Shown here one piece after another: positions 1 to 8,185 of a DNA stretch of 64,000 nt. How positions within the stretch are numbered: the stretch's first letter is position 1; each line of letters opens with the position of its first letter. The DNA lies in assembly GCA_947625045.1 (NCBI GenBank), contig CANQMW010000013.1, positions 1-64,000 on the forward strand, in the 5' to 3' direction. The notes under the pieces were generated by a model. That model worked only from the letters and a program-made list of their open reading frames with translations, did not search any database and had not been told where the DNA came from. Source of the stretch: an uncultured Oscillospiraceae bacterium. Its GTDB lineage: Bacteria; Bacillota; Clostridia; Oscillospirales; Oscillospiraceae. The position numbers and the translations under genes are program-made.

Positions 1-51
1 GTGACGGCGGCGGAGCTCTTCGCCCACGCCGTGGGGGCCATCTGCGAATAA
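1..51 (+). CDS. C-terminal end of an unidentified protein (partial)
   Basis: An open frame enters from the left edge, encodes about 16 residues ending in AICE and stops with TAA at 49-51. It is followed 15 bases later by a strong terminator, which fits the end of a real gene. Too little is present to name a family. Confidence 0.45.
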   Translation: MTAAELFAHAVGAICE

Positions 52-65
52 AGGACATACAAAGA

Positions 66-99
66 CCGCGCCCGGTCCATGCCGGGCGCGGCATTTTTT
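66..99 (+). terminator. Rho-independent terminator
   Basis: A perfect 10-bp GC stem (66-75 with 82-91) with a 6-base loop is followed closely by a run of six T. It ends the gene entering from the left edge. The dCMP deaminase gene converges on it from the other strand. Confidence 0.85.
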
Positions 100-112
100 A
101 TATTTGTTCGGT

Positions 113-589
113 TCAGCTTACCACCGTGTCGTCCTGGTATATCCACTCGTTCACGTCCGTCTCCCGGATGTGGTCTTCCCCCAGGCGGGCCACCACCTTC
201 ACGATGCCCGCGTTGATGATGAGCCGGCGGCACATGGAGCAGGAGGTGGTGTCGGTGAGGTATTCGCCGGTCTTGGCGTCCCGGCCCACCAGGTACATGG
301 TGGCGCCGATCATGTCCCGCCGGGCGGCGGAGATGATGGCGTTGGCCTCGGCGTGGACGCTGCGGCAGAGCTCATACCGCTCGCCGGAGGGGATCTGCAG
401 CTCCTCCCGGTGGCATACGCCCATGTCCACACAGTTGCACCGGCCCCGGGGCGCGCCGTTGTAGCCGGTGGCCAATATCTCGTCATTCTTCACGATGATG
501 GCCCCATAGGTCCGCCGCAGGCAGGTGGACCGCTCCCGGGCCGCGTCGGCGATGTCCAGATAGTAGTTGAGCTTGCTCTTTCGTTCCAT
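113..589 (-). CDS. Deoxycytidylate (dCMP) deaminase family protein
   Basis: 158 residues of the cytidine/deoxycytidylate deaminase fold. It probably converts dCMP to dUMP to feed thymidylate synthesis in the cytoplasm. The zinc site is visible as HAEAN (H79, E81) and a Cys-x-x-Cys pair (C117, C120). The second motif reads SCSMC instead of the usual PCxxC, a mild departure. A central CNC...C stretch (residues 51-59) resembles the extra structural zinc site of dCMP deaminases such as ComEB. The start is supported by a GGAGGG site about 8 bases upstream and a TATAAT -10 element on the minus strand at 620-625. It is divergent from queH. ComEB in Bacillus belongs to a competence operon; no com genes are seen here. 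Confidence 0.85.
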   Translation of the reverse strand: MERKSKLNYYLDIADAARERSTCLRRTYGAIIVKNDEILATGYNGAPRGRCNCVDMGVCHREELQIPSGERYELCRSVHAEANAIISAARRDMIGATMYLVGRDAKTGEYLTDTTSCSMCRRLIINAGIVKVVARLGEDHIRETDVNEWIYQDDTVVS

Positions 590-647
590 GGCCGTTCTCC
601 CTCCTATGATGACGCTGTTATTATAGAGTTTTTTCCCAATGAAGTGG

Positions 648-676
648 TTACTTTTTTATTACATCTGTGGTATGAT
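648..676 (+). promoter_or_regulatory. Sigma-A promoter of queH, predicts a leaderless mRNA
   Basis: TTACTT (648-653) and TATGAT (671-676) are separated by 17 bases. The expected start of transcription, about 7 bases after the -10, coincides with the ATG of queH at 683. No ribosome site fits between them. Confidence 0.6.
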
Positions 677-682
677 GGGCTT

Positions 683-1285
683 ATGGAAAAGCGGAACTTT
701 CAAAAAGAGTTGGACGGGGTAACGGTCGGCCTCACGGGGCGGCCCAGCCTGCTGTTACAGGCCTGCTGCGGGCCCTGCTCCAGCTATGTGCTGGAGTACA
801 TGACGAAGTACTTCGACGTGACGGTCCTCTTTTATAATCCCAACATCCGCCCGGAGGCGGAATACGATAAACGCCTCGCGGCCTTAAAGCAGCTGCTGAC
901 GGCCATGCCCATGGACCATCCGCCCGCGCTGATGGAGCCCGGCTGGCGGGGGGAGGAGTTTCTCTCCGCCGTGAAGGGCCTGGAAGATGAGCCGGAGGGC
1001 GGGGCCCGGTGCGCGGTATGTTTTAAGCTGCGGCTGGAGGAGACGGCCCGGATGGCGGCGGAGTGGGGCTTTGACTATTTCGGCACCACCCTCACCGTGA
1101 GCCCCCACAAGAACGCGGAGGTCATCAACGCCATCGGGGAAAAGCTGGCCGGGGAGTATGAGGTGAAGTGGCTGCCCTCGGATTTCAAAAAGCGAAACGG
1201 GTATCTGCGCTCTATCCAATTGTCCAAAGAATATGATCTTTATCGACAAGAATATTGTGGATGTGGACTGCCTGAGAAATATTGA
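683..1285 (+). CDS. queH: Epoxyqueuosine reductase QueH
   Basis: 200 residues of the QueH (formerly DUF208) family. It catalyses the last step of queuosine synthesis, reducing epoxyqueuosine to queuosine in tRNA, and replaces the cobalamin enzyme QueG. The family cysteine motifs are visible: CCGPC near residue 28, a CAVC pair in the middle and CGC near the C terminus, the ligands for the iron-sulfur and metal centres. The only in-frame ATG that keeps the family N terminus is at 683. It has no Shine-Dalgarno sequence and follows a -10 box by 6 bases, so the message may be leaderless. Its stop codon overlaps the -35 box of the thiT promoter. Confidence 0.93.
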   Translation: MEKRNFQKELDGVTVGLTGRPSLLLQACCGPCSSYVLEYMTKYFDVTVLFYNPNIRPEAEYDKRLAALKQLLTAMPMDHPPALMEPGWRGEEFLSAVKGLEDEPEGGARCAVCFKLRLEETARMAAEWGFDYFGTTLTVSPHKNAEVINAIGEKLAGEYEVKWLPSDFKKRNGYLRSIQLSKEYDLYRQEYCGCGLPEKY

Positions 1286-1310
1286 CAAGCCGGGATACGG
1301 CGCGTATAAT
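1282..1310 (+). promoter_or_regulatory. Consensus sigma-A promoter of thiT
   Basis: TTGACA at 1282-1287 and TATAAT at 1305-1310 match both consensus hexamers with the ideal 17-base spacer. The -35 box overlaps the TGA stop of queH. It drives the TPP riboswitch and thiT. Confidence 0.92.
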
Positions 1311-1325
1311 GGCCATACAATCGAA

Positions 1326-1412
1326 AAGGGGTGCTGGGTGTGACCCGGCTGAGATGGCGCGTAGACGCGCCGGGCCCTGGAACCTGATCCGGATAATACC
1401 GGCGTAGGAAAA
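1326..1412 (+). ncRNA. TPP riboswitch (THI element)
   Basis: The conserved thi-box landmarks occur in order: GGGGTGC, GCTGAGA, CCTGGAACCTGATC, GATAATACC and GGCGTAGGAA. The variable P3 arm carries a GCGCG(T)...CGCGC stem. It senses thiamine pyrophosphate in the nascent leader of the thiamine transporter gene. A terminator follows directly, so control is by transcription attenuation: high TPP should stop thiT transcription. Confidence 0.96.
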
Positions 1413-1436
1413 ATGGCAGCGTTTCCCGCTGCGCTC

Positions 1437-1475
1437 CGCCGTCGGCCATATCATGACCGGCGGCGTCCTGTTTTT
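1437..1475 (+). terminator. Riboswitch-controlled terminator before thiT
   Basis: A 9-bp stem with one G-U pair (1437-1445 with 1457-1465) is followed by a T run at 1471-1475. It lies between the TPP aptamer and the thiT ribosome site, where the expression platform is expected. Confidence 0.85.
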
Positions 1476-1498
1476 CCGCAGAAAGGAAAGGAGAAAAA

Positions 1499-2074
1499 AT
1501 GCAGAAGATCCAAACTCGTAAGCTCGTGGAGAGCGCCATGCTCATCGCCGTGGGAACGGTGCTGAGCCTCATCAAGTTCGATATGCCCATGGGCGGCGGC
1601 GTCACCCTGGTGAGCATGCTGCCCCTCATCATCCTCAGCCACCGCTATGGCTGGAAGTGGGGCACGGTCAGCGCCTTCGTGTACAGCCTTTTGCAGCTGG
1701 TGCTGGGCCTGGACAACGTCCGCTACGCCACCGGCTTCGGCATGGCCGTGGCCATCATCATGCTGGACTACGTGGTGGCCTACACGGTCATCGGCCTGAG
1801 CGGCATCTTCGACAAGACCATGGGCAAGGGCCTCCCCGCCGTGGCGGTGGGCATCGCCGTCACCTTTGTGCTGCGGTTTATCTGCCACTTCATCACCGGC
1901 GTGTGGATCTGGGACGCCATGTGGCCCAACGACTACGGGATGAACAGCTACATCTACTCCCTGGTATATAACGGCTGGTACATGGGCGCGGAGCTGGTGA
2001 TCACGGAGATCGTGGCCCTGCTCATCTACAAGCCCCTGGGCAAGTATTTCCGGGGCGAGGACCTGGCGAAATAA
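1499..2074 (+). CDS. thiT: Energy-coupled thiamine transporter ThiT
   Basis: 191 residues, six predicted membrane segments, of the ThiT family of ECF substrate-binding (S) components. It binds extracellular thiamine and works with the shared EcfAA'T module, which is not in this window. The C-terminal half has the aromatic-rich thiamine-binding loops (W and Y residues in the WIWDAMW and YNGWYMGAE stretches). The ATG is preceded by AAGGAG at 1488-1493. The TPP riboswitch directly upstream independently supports the substrate. It is monocistronic and ends at a bidirectional terminator facing the aro operon. Confidence 0.95.
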   Translation: MQKIQTRKLVESAMLIAVGTVLSLIKFDMPMGGGVTLVSMLPLIILSHRYGWKWGTVSAFVYSLLQLVLGLDNVRYATGFGMAVAIIMLDYVVAYTVIGLSGIFDKTMGKGLPAVAVGIAVTFVLRFICHFITGVWIWDAMWPNDYGMNSYIYSLVYNGWYMGAELVITEIVALLIYKPLGKYFRGEDLAK

Positions 2075-2106
2075 ATAAGGCAACCGTGTTTCTCTCTTTT
2101 GATAAA

Positions 2107-2147
2107 GGCGCGACCCCGCACTTTACGGGGCCGCGCCGCTCTTTTTT
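2107..2147. terminator. Bidirectional terminator between thiT and the aro operon
   Basis: A 12-bp stem with one internal mismatch (2107-2118 with 2126-2137) is flanked by T-rich sequence on the right and A-rich sequence on the left. It can end thiT on the plus strand and aroQ on the minus strand. Confidence 0.8.
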
Positions 2148-2580
2148 ATTTGCCGTAGTGCTCGGCGAGGTATTCTATTGCCATGCGGTAGCCGTCGAAG
2201 CCGAAGCCCGCGTAGGTCTTTACACAGGCCATGCCCGCATAGGAGATGTGGCGGAACGCCTCCCGGGCGGACACGTCGGACAGATGCACCTCCACCGCCG
2301 GGATGGATACCGCCTTCAGGGCGTCCAGGATGGCCACGCTGGTGTGAGTGTAGGCGGCGGGGTTGATGACGATGCCGTCCACCTTGCCGTAGGCCGCCTG
2401 TATCTTGTCCACGATGTCCCCCTCGTGGTTGGACTGGAAGCACTCACATTCCACGTTTTGCCGGGCGCACACATCCTCCACGAACCGCACCAGGGCGGCG
2501 TAGCTCTGGTCGCCGTATATGCCCGGCTCCCGGATGCCCAGCATGTTGAGGTTGGGACCGTTGATGACCAGTATCTTCAT
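2146..2580 (-). CDS. aroQ: Type II 3-dehydroquinate dehydratase
   Basis: 144 residues, the usual length for the small dodecameric type II enzyme. It dehydrates 3-dehydroquinate to 3-dehydroshikimate, step 3 of the shikimate pathway. The N-terminal NGPNLNMLG motif, the catalytic tyrosine (Y22 in the flexible lid), the INPAAYTH stretch and the VEVHLSD motif with catalytic H99 are all present. It is the last gene of the minus-strand aro operon. Its ATG overlaps the stop of the aroE/aroK fusion by four bases (ATGA), so translation is probably coupled. Confidence 0.96.
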   Translation of the reverse strand: MKILVINGPNLNMLGIREPGIYGDQSYAALVRFVEDVCARQNVECECFQSNHEGDIVDKIQAAYGKVDGIVINPAAYTHTSVAILDALKAVSIPAVEVHLSDVSAREAFRHISYAGMACVKTYAGFGFDGYRMAIEYLAEHYGK

Positions 2581-3803
2581 TTCAGCGCCTCCAATATCTG
2601 ATTGAGTGTGTCCTCCGGAGCCCCGTCATTGTCCACAACAAGGTCCGCGAAGGCGGCGTATTTGTCCTTCCGCTGGGCGTACAGAGTCTCGGCGGAATTG
2701 CGCTGGGACAGCGGCCGGCCCGCCGTGGGGAGCTTGGAAAGGTCTCTCGTCAGCCAGACGATGAACCCGTTCTGGTGCAGGAGGGGATAGTTTTCGGGCC
2801 GCGTCACGCACCCGCCCCCGGTGGCGATGACCGCCCCGGAGCCCTTGCCCAGCTCCGCCAGCGTCTCCGTCTCCCGGCGGCGGAAGCCCTCCTCGCCCTC
2901 GCGGTCGAAGATGACGGGGATGGGCATTTGGCTCTCGCGTTCTATCTCCCGGTCCGCGTCGATGAAGGGCCGGTCCAGGGCTTTGGCCAGATTCCGGCCC
3001 ACCATGGACTTGCCGCAGCCGGGCATGCCGATGAGGACGATGTTGGACATCTGGCGGGAGAGAGTTGACATAATTTCTTCCACCTTCTCGTCGGGGAAGG
3101 GGCGGCCCGCGAACTGCTCCGCGCTGGCCCGCGCCTGGGCCACCAGCATGCCAAGACCTCCTGCGCAGGGGATGCCGAGGCGCTCCGCCTCCATCAAAAA
3201 CGCCGTGCGCTGGGGATTGTAGACCACGTCGAACACCGCCTTGCAGGCGGGGAAATCGGCCACAGTCACCGGCGCTTTGCCCGTATCCGGGTACATACCG
3301 AGAGGGGTGGTGTTCACCAGAACCTCTGCGTCCCGGTGAAGATCAAGGTTACCATAATTATTCTCCCCTGTCCGGGATATGTTCACGATGGGCGCGGCCT
3401 CCATGTCCTCCAGGGCGGCGATCACCGAGAGTGACGCCCCGCCGGTGCCGAAGACCAGGGTCTTCCGCCCGGCCACATCCACGCCGGCGCTTTTCACGAT
3501 ATAGCGAAAGCCGGTGTAATCCGTGTTGTCCCCGTGCCAGCCGTCAGGCGTGCGGACAAGGGTGTTCACCGAGCCGATGCGCTTTGCGGCATGGGAGAGG
3601 GAGGCGCAGTAGGGCACCACGTCCTTCTTATAAGGGATGGTCACGTTCATCCCGGCCAGGTCCGTATTTTTCAGGAAACCGTCCAGCTCCTCCGGCTCCA
3701 CTTCGTAAAGGCGGTAGTCATATCCCGCCAGCATGGCGTGGATCTGGGGGGACCAGCTGTGGCCCAGCTTCCGGCCCAGGAGGCCGAACTTCTTATTTTC
3801 CAT
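2577..3803 (-). CDS. aroE/aroK: Shikimate dehydrogenase-shikimate kinase fusion (AroE-AroK)
   Basis: 408 residues joining two consecutive shikimate-pathway enzymes. Residues 1 to about 250 are AroE: NVTIPYK with catalytic K59, GDNTDYTG with D95, and the NADP motif GTGGAS at 119-124. It reduces dehydroshikimate to shikimate. Residues from about 253 are AroK: P-loop GMPGCGKS at 259-266, the shikimate-binding DAD-like and RRRE motifs, GGGCV and a GRPLS lid. It phosphorylates shikimate. The ATG at 3803 is preferred over an upstream in-frame codon because it gives the family N terminus and has GGAGGG at the right distance. It overlaps the end of the chorismate mutase gene by 11 bases. Confidence 0.94.
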   Translation of the reverse strand: MENKKFGLLGRKLGHSWSPQIHAMLAGYDYRLYEVEPEELDGFLKNTDLAGMNVTIPYKKDVVPYCASLSHAAKRIGSVNTLVRTPDGWHGDNTDYTGFRYIVKSAGVDVAGRKTLVFGTGGASLSVIAALEDMEAAPIVNISRTGENNYGNLDLHRDAEVLVNTTPLGMYPDTGKAPVTVADFPACKAVFDVVYNPQRTAFLMEAERLGIPCAGGLGMLVAQARASAEQFAGRPFPDEKVEEIMSTLSRQMSNIVLIGMPGCGKSMVGRNLAKALDRPFIDADREIERESQMPIPVIFDREGEEGFRRRETETLAELGKGSGAVIATGGGCVTRPENYPLLHQNGFIVWLTRDLSKLPTAGRPLSQRNSAETLYAQRKDKYAAFADLVVDNDGAPEDTLNQILEALK

Positions 3804-4071
3804 GGCTGCCCTCCATGCGACTCGTCTCATAGGCCCGCGTGGCGGCGATGATGGAGCCGTAAAGGGAGCCGATGAGCTCCGCCGTCTCAGGGCGGCACCG
3901 GGCCTTTACGGCCTCTATCTTGGCTTTCTCCCGCCCGGCGTCCAGCACCGGCAGGCCGTGGGCCTGCTTGTAGTCCGCGATGGCGGCGGCCACCTCAAAG
4001 CGCTTTTCCAAAAGGGCGACGAGCTCAGCGTCCACCCCGTCGATCTGCTCCCGCAGTTCGGAAAGGTCCAT
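3793..4071 (-). CDS. Chorismate mutase (AroQ-fold helical type)
   Basis: 92 residues with the all-helical AroQ-class chorismate mutase pattern: an N-terminal LREQIDGVDAELVALLEKR helix, then the VLDAGREKAK and SIIAATRAYE helices. It rearranges chorismate to prephenate, feeding tyrA of the same operon and an unseen prephenate dehydratase. The ATG at 4071 lies two bases past the aroC stop. The open frame continues upstream without a homologous start. It is a free-standing monofunctional enzyme, not fused to dehydratase or dehydrogenase. Confidence 0.9.
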   Translation of the reverse strand: MDLSELREQIDGVDAELVALLEKRFEVAAAIADYKQAHGLPVLDAGREKAKIEAVKARCRPETAELIGSLYGSIIAATRAYETSRMEGSHGK

Positions 4072-4073
4072 CC

Positions 4074-5078
4074 TCAGCACCTGCTTTCCAGATACGCGTC
4101 GTAGAGGGCCACGGCCGCCGCCGCCTCCACGCAGGGCGCCGCCCGCAGGACGATGCAGGGGTCGTGGCGGCCCTGGACGGTGAGCTTCACCGGTTCGTGG
4201 GCGGTCAGGTCCACGCTGTCCTGCTCCATGCCGATGGAGGGCGTGGGCTTGAAGGCGGCCCGGAACACGATGGGCATGCCGCTGGTGATGCCGCCCAAAA
4301 TGCCGCCGTGGTTGTTGGTCCGGGTACGGACCACGCCGAAGTCGTCGAAATAGAAGGGGTCGTTGTTCTCGCTGCCCTTCATACCGCCCACGGCGAAGCC
4401 GGCGCCGAACTCCACCGCCTTCACGGCGGGGATGGCGAACACGGCCTGGGAGATGCGGTTTTCCATGCCCCCGAACATGGGCTCGCCCAATCCCGCGGGC
4501 ACGCCGGTGCAGATGCACTCGATGACGCCGCCCAGGGAGTCTCCCGCCTCCTTCGCGGCGGCGAGGGCGGATTCGATGGCGGCGGGCTCCGTGTGGCCGC
4601 CGATGGAGAGTATGCGGGCGGATATGGATATGCCCTCGGCCTCCAATAGCTGCAATGCCAGGCCCCCGGCGATGCAGAGCGGCGCGGTGAGCCGGCCGGA
4701 GAACTGGCCGCCCCCGGCCACGTCCCGGGAAAGGCCGTACTTCACCGCGGCGGCGAAGTCCGCGTGGCCGGGCCGGGGCACCCGGAAGAGGTTTTCATAG
4801 TCCTCCGAGCGGGTGTTGGTGTTGCGGATGATGGCGGTGACGGGCGCGCCGCAGGTGTGGCCGTCCACCAGGCCGGAGACGAATTCCGGCCTGTCGGCCT
4901 CTTTGCGGGTGGTTGTATACTTGCCCTTTCCTGGAGCCCGGCGGTCCAGGAAGGCCTGCAGAGCGTCCATGTCGGGGGCAAAGCCCACGGGCAGGCCCTC
5001 GATGGTTACGCCGATGGCGGGGGCGTGAGACTGGCCGAAGATGGTGAAGCGGTAGCGCTCTCCGAAGCTGTTACTCAT
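4074..5078 (-). CDS. aroC: Chorismate synthase
   Basis: 334 residues, somewhat shorter than the usual 360-390. It converts 5-enolpyruvylshikimate-3-phosphate to chorismate with reduced FMN. The N-terminal FGERYRFTIFGQSHAP motif and GLP(V)GF segment, the central GGQFSGR signature and the NNHGGILGGI signature are intact. It overlaps aroA by four bases and is followed two bases later by chorismate mutase. Confidence 0.95.
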   Translation of the reverse strand: MSNSFGERYRFTIFGQSHAPAIGVTIEGLPVGFAPDMDALQAFLDRRAPGKGKYTTTRKEADRPEFVSGLVDGHTCGAPVTAIIRNTNTRSEDYENLFRVPRPGHADFAAAVKYGLSRDVAGGGQFSGRLTAPLCIAGGLALQLLEAEGISISARILSIGGHTEPAAIESALAAAKEAGDSLGGVIECICTGVPAGLGEPMFGGMENRISQAVFAIPAVKAVEFGAGFAVGGMKGSENNDPFYFDDFGVVRTRTNNHGGILGGITSGMPIVFRAAFKPTPSIGMEQDSVDLTAHEPVKLTVQGRHDPCIVLRAAPCVEAAAAVALYDAYLESRC

Positions 5079-6298
5079 GGCTCGTCCTCCAAAATGGCAT
5101 TGCCGCCCAGGGCGTTGTAGTCGGCCCAGAAGGCGGGATAGGATTTATTCACGGCCTGAGCCCCGTGGAGTATCACGGGCCCGTCGCATTTGAGGGCCGC
5201 AACGGCGGCGCTCATGGCGATGCGGTGGTCGTTGGCGCTGTCCACTTCGCCGCCAGCGAGGCGGGCCTGGCCTGTAATGATGAGGCCCTCGGGCAGTTCC
5301 TCCGCCCGGCCGCCCAGGGCCCGGATGAGCCCGGCCGTGGTGGCGAGGCGGTCGCTCTCCTTGATGCGAAGCCGCCCGGCGTTTTCAAACTTTGTCACCC
5401 CTGGTGAAACGGCGGCCAGCACGCTCAGCACCGGCACCAGGTCCGGCACATCCTGGCAGTCGACGACCGCGTTCCCCGCGGCGATGCGGCGGGCAAGCTC
5501 AACTACCGCCCGGTCCCCCTGGGGAGAGTCCGGGTCCAGGCCGGTGACGGTGAGGGTCCCGCCGCAGATATGGCTGCCGGCCACCCAGAAGGCGGCGTTG
5601 GACCAGTCCCCCTCCACCCAGGCTGTGCCGGGGGAGGCAAAGCGCCGCCCGCCGGGGACGGCGAAGGCGCTCTCATGCAGGGGGCAGTTCACGCCGAACA
5701 GGGCCAGGGCCCGCACCGTCATGGTGACGTAGGCGGCGGACTCCAGCTTCCCGGTGAGGGCGACGGTGCTGTCTCCATCCAGCATGGGCAGGGCGAACAG
5801 GAGCCCGCTGATGAACTGGGAGGACACGTTGGCGGCGATGGTATAGTCCCCCGGCGCGAGGCTCCCGGCCACGGCAATGATATCTTCGGCGGGCCGGGTC
5901 AGCTCTGCCCCGTGGCGCTCCAGCTCCTCCCACAGAGGGGACAGAGGCCGCTGGGGCAGCCGCCCGTGCATTTTTATTGTCGCCTCGGCGCCCAGGGCGC
6001 ATACCACCGGCAGCAAGAACCGCAGCGTGGAGCCGCTCTCCCCGCAGTCCAGGGCCGGATGGTCCGGCAGGGAAACGATGGGCCGGACGGTGAAGACGCC
6101 GTTATCATAAGAAATATCCGCCCCCAGGGCCCGCAGGCAGTCCGCCGTGGCGGTGATATCCGCGGAGAGGGTGGGGCAGGCGACGGTGGTGGGCCTGTCC
6201 GCCAGGGCCGCGCAGATCAAAAGCCGGTGGGCTTGGCTCTTGGAGGCGATGGCCGGGATGATCCCGGCCAGGGCGGAAGGGTGGATGACTGCGGTCAT
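5075..6298 (-). CDS. aroA: 3-phosphoshikimate 1-carboxyvinyltransferase (EPSP synthase)
   Basis: 407 residues, slightly short for the family. It transfers enolpyruvate from PEP to shikimate-3-phosphate. The N-terminal SKSQAHRLL (family SKS..R), the CGESGSTLRFLLP motif (family SGT), the NVSSQFISGLL motif, ESDRLA and NDHRIAM are all visible. The family LGNAGT motif reads LDCGESGST, a common variant in class II-like enzymes of Firmicutes. The start lies one base after the aroB stop. Confidence 0.95.
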   Translation of the reverse strand: MTAVIHPSALAGIIPAIASKSQAHRLLICAALADRPTTVACPTLSADITATADCLRALGADISYDNGVFTVRPIVSLPDHPALDCGESGSTLRFLLPVVCALGAEATIKMHGRLPQRPLSPLWEELERHGAELTRPAEDIIAVAGSLAPGDYTIAANVSSQFISGLLFALPMLDGDSTVALTGKLESAAYVTMTVRALALFGVNCPLHESAFAVPGGRRFASPGTAWVEGDWSNAAFWVAGSHICGGTLTVTGLDPDSPQGDRAVVELARRIAAGNAVVDCQDVPDLVPVLSVLAAVSPGVTKFENAGRLRIKESDRLATTAGLIRALGGRAEELPEGLIITGQARLAGGEVDSANDHRIAMSAAVAALKCDGPVILHGAQAVNKSYPAFWADYNALGGNAILEDEP

Positions 6299-6299
6299 G

Positions 6300-7355
6300 T
6301 CACAGCCCCTCTCTCATGAAGTCGTACACCTCGCCGGTATCCATGGGCAGCACCCGGCAGGAGCCGATCCACTCGGGCACGATGAGGTTGATGGTCCCAC
6401 CCGTGCGCTTTTTGTCGGAGAGCATCTTTTCCATGAGCGCGTCCAGGGGGATATCGGTGCATGTGGGCAGACCAAACTTTGCAAGCAGCGCGTCCACCCG
6501 GTAGGGCACGTCGGGACCGCACAGGCCGCGCTCTGCGCTGGCCCGGCATATGACCGCCAGGCCAACGGCCACGCTCTCGCCGTGGGAGAGGGTAAAGTCG
6601 CTGCAGGCCTCCACCGCGTGGCCCAGGGTGTGGCCCAGGTTCAAAAGGGCCCGGCGGCCCGTGTCCCGCTCGTCCTCGGCCACCACGTCCCGCTTCCAGG
6701 CCACGCACCGGGCGATCACCGACTCCCGGTCAAAGTCTTTCCCGTCGGCGGAGAGCAGTTCAAAAAGCTCCTCGTCGAAGAGCACCGCCGTCTTGATGAC
6801 CTCGGCGCAGCCGGCGGTGAAGATGTCCTCCGGCAGGGTGGCGAGGGTATCGGTGTCGCAGAGCACGTATTTCGGCTGCCAGAAGGCGCCCATGAGGTTT
6901 TTCCCCGCGGGCAGGTCCACGGCGGTCTTGCCGCCCACGGAGGAGTCCACGGCGGCGAGAAGGGTGGTTGGTATCTGGATGTAGGCCACGCCCCGCAGGA
7001 ATACGGCGGCGGCGAGGCCGGTCAGGTCCCCTACCATGCCGCCCCCCAGGGCCAAAAACAGGTCCGTGCGGGTGAGGTGCTGGTCGGCGGCGAAGTTCAG
7101 AATTTTCAAAAGGCTGTCCGCCGTCTTGGTACTCTCCCCGTGGGGGAGGGTGTAGACGGCGCCCTTAAGCCCCGCGGCGTTCAGACTGTCCGCGGCCTTT
7201 TGGGCCCAGAGAGGCCCCACCGCGTCGTCCGTCACAAGAAGATACCGCACGGCCCTGGGGCAGAGTGCCCGGGCTTTCTCCCCCAGTCCCGCCAGCAGGC
7301 CGGGGCCGATGTCCACATCGTAGGGGGCGGACACGGGCACATGTACGGTGGTCAT
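6300..7355 (-). CDS. aroB: 3-dehydroquinate synthase
   Basis: 351 residues, normal length. It is an NAD- and metal-dependent enzyme that cyclises DAHP to 3-dehydroquinate, step 2 of the pathway. Visible are ALGGGMVGDLTGLAAAVFLRG, the SVGGKTAVDLPAGKNLMGAF nucleotide/substrate loop, the metal-site E in AEVIKTAVLFD, and the metal-binding GHTLGHAVE and HGESVAVG motifs. Its ATG overlaps the stop of tyrA by four bases. Confidence 0.96.
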   Translation of the reverse strand: MTTVHVPVSAPYDVDIGPGLLAGLGEKARALCPRAVRYLLVTDDAVGPLWAQKAADSLNAAGLKGAVYTLPHGESTKTADSLLKILNFAADQHLTRTDLFLALGGGMVGDLTGLAAAVFLRGVAYIQIPTTLLAAVDSSVGGKTAVDLPAGKNLMGAFWQPKYVLCDTDTLATLPEDIFTAGCAEVIKTAVLFDEELFELLSADGKDFDRESVIARCVAWKRDVVAEDERDTGRRALLNLGHTLGHAVEACSDFTLSHGESVAVGLAVICRASAERGLCGPDVPYRVDALLAKFGLPTCTDIPLDALMEKMLSDKKRTGGTINLIVPEWIGSCRVLPMDTGEVYDFMREGL

Positions 7356-8185
7356 CCGTCTATCTCCTCCTTCCGGCGTTTGCCCTCCTCAAAGAGGGCG
7401 CACAGGCGGTCGAAATCATTCGCCGCGATGGCGTCCCGGTAGGCGGTGAGGCTCCCTATAAGAAAGTCCATCTCCGCGAGCATGTTGTCCCGGTTGTCCA
7501 ATATGAGCTCGCTCCACATGCCGGGATTGAGCCAGGCGACCCGGGTCAGGTCCTTGTAGCTGCCGGCAGAAAAGCCCTTGTGGCTTCCCGCGGCGGGGCT
7601 CTTGATATAGGCGTTGGACACCACGTGGCAGAGCTGAGACGTGAAGGCGATTATCTCGTCGTGGGCCTCGGCGGTGGTGACGCTGACCCGGCCGAAGCCG
7701 GCGGGCTTTAAGAGCGCCTTCACCCGCTGGAGGAATCCCGCGTCGTCGAACACAGGAGGCACGATGACCATGGGCGCCCTGTCGTAGAGGGTGGCCCGGG
7801 CGTACTTGTAGCCGGAATACTGGGTGCCCGCCATGGGGTGGCCGCCCACGAAGGTGAAGCCATGCTCCGCCGCGAGAGGGAACGCGAAGGCGCATACCTC
7901 CCGCTTCACGCCGGAGCAGTCCATGACGATCCCCGTCTTGGAGAAGTCGTCGGCATGGTCCCGGAGGTAGTCCATAGTGGCCTGGGGGTAGAGGGAGATG
8001 AGCACCAGGTCGCACTCCTTGAGCCGGTCCGGGGTGAGCTCGGCGTCTATGTCCCCCGCCAGCATGGCGAATTCCGTAGTGGAGCTGGTGCGGTTCCAGC
8101 CCAGGACGGTGACCGATGGGTCACGCTTATAGGCCTTGGCCAGGGAGCCTCCGATGAGGCCCAGGCCCACGATACCGACGGTCAT
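7352..8185 (-). CDS. tyrA: Prephenate dehydrogenase
   Basis: 277 residues. It oxidatively decarboxylates prephenate to 4-hydroxyphenylpyruvate, the committed step to tyrosine. The N-terminal Rossmann motif GIVGLGLIGGSLAKAYK, the DCSGVK stretch, the GGHPMAGTQYSGY motif with the catalytic histidine and the C-terminal helical dimerisation domain are present. No ACT domain follows, so end-product inhibition may rest elsewhere, with transcription control by the operon attenuator. It overlaps aroF by four bases. Confidence 0.94.
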   Translation of the reverse strand: MTVGIVGLGLIGGSLAKAYKRDPSVTVLGWNRTSSTTEFAMLAGDIDAELTPDRLKECDLVLISLYPQATMDYLRDHADDFSKTGIVMDCSGVKREVCAFAFPLAAEHGFTFVGGHPMAGTQYSGYKYARATLYDRAPMVIVPPVFDDAGFLQRVKALLKPAGFGRVSVTTAEAHDEIIAFTSQLCHVVSNAYIKSPAAGSHKGFSAGSYKDLTRVAWLNPGMWSELILDNRDNMLAEMDFLIGSLTAYRDAIAANDFDRLCALFEEGKRRKEEIDG

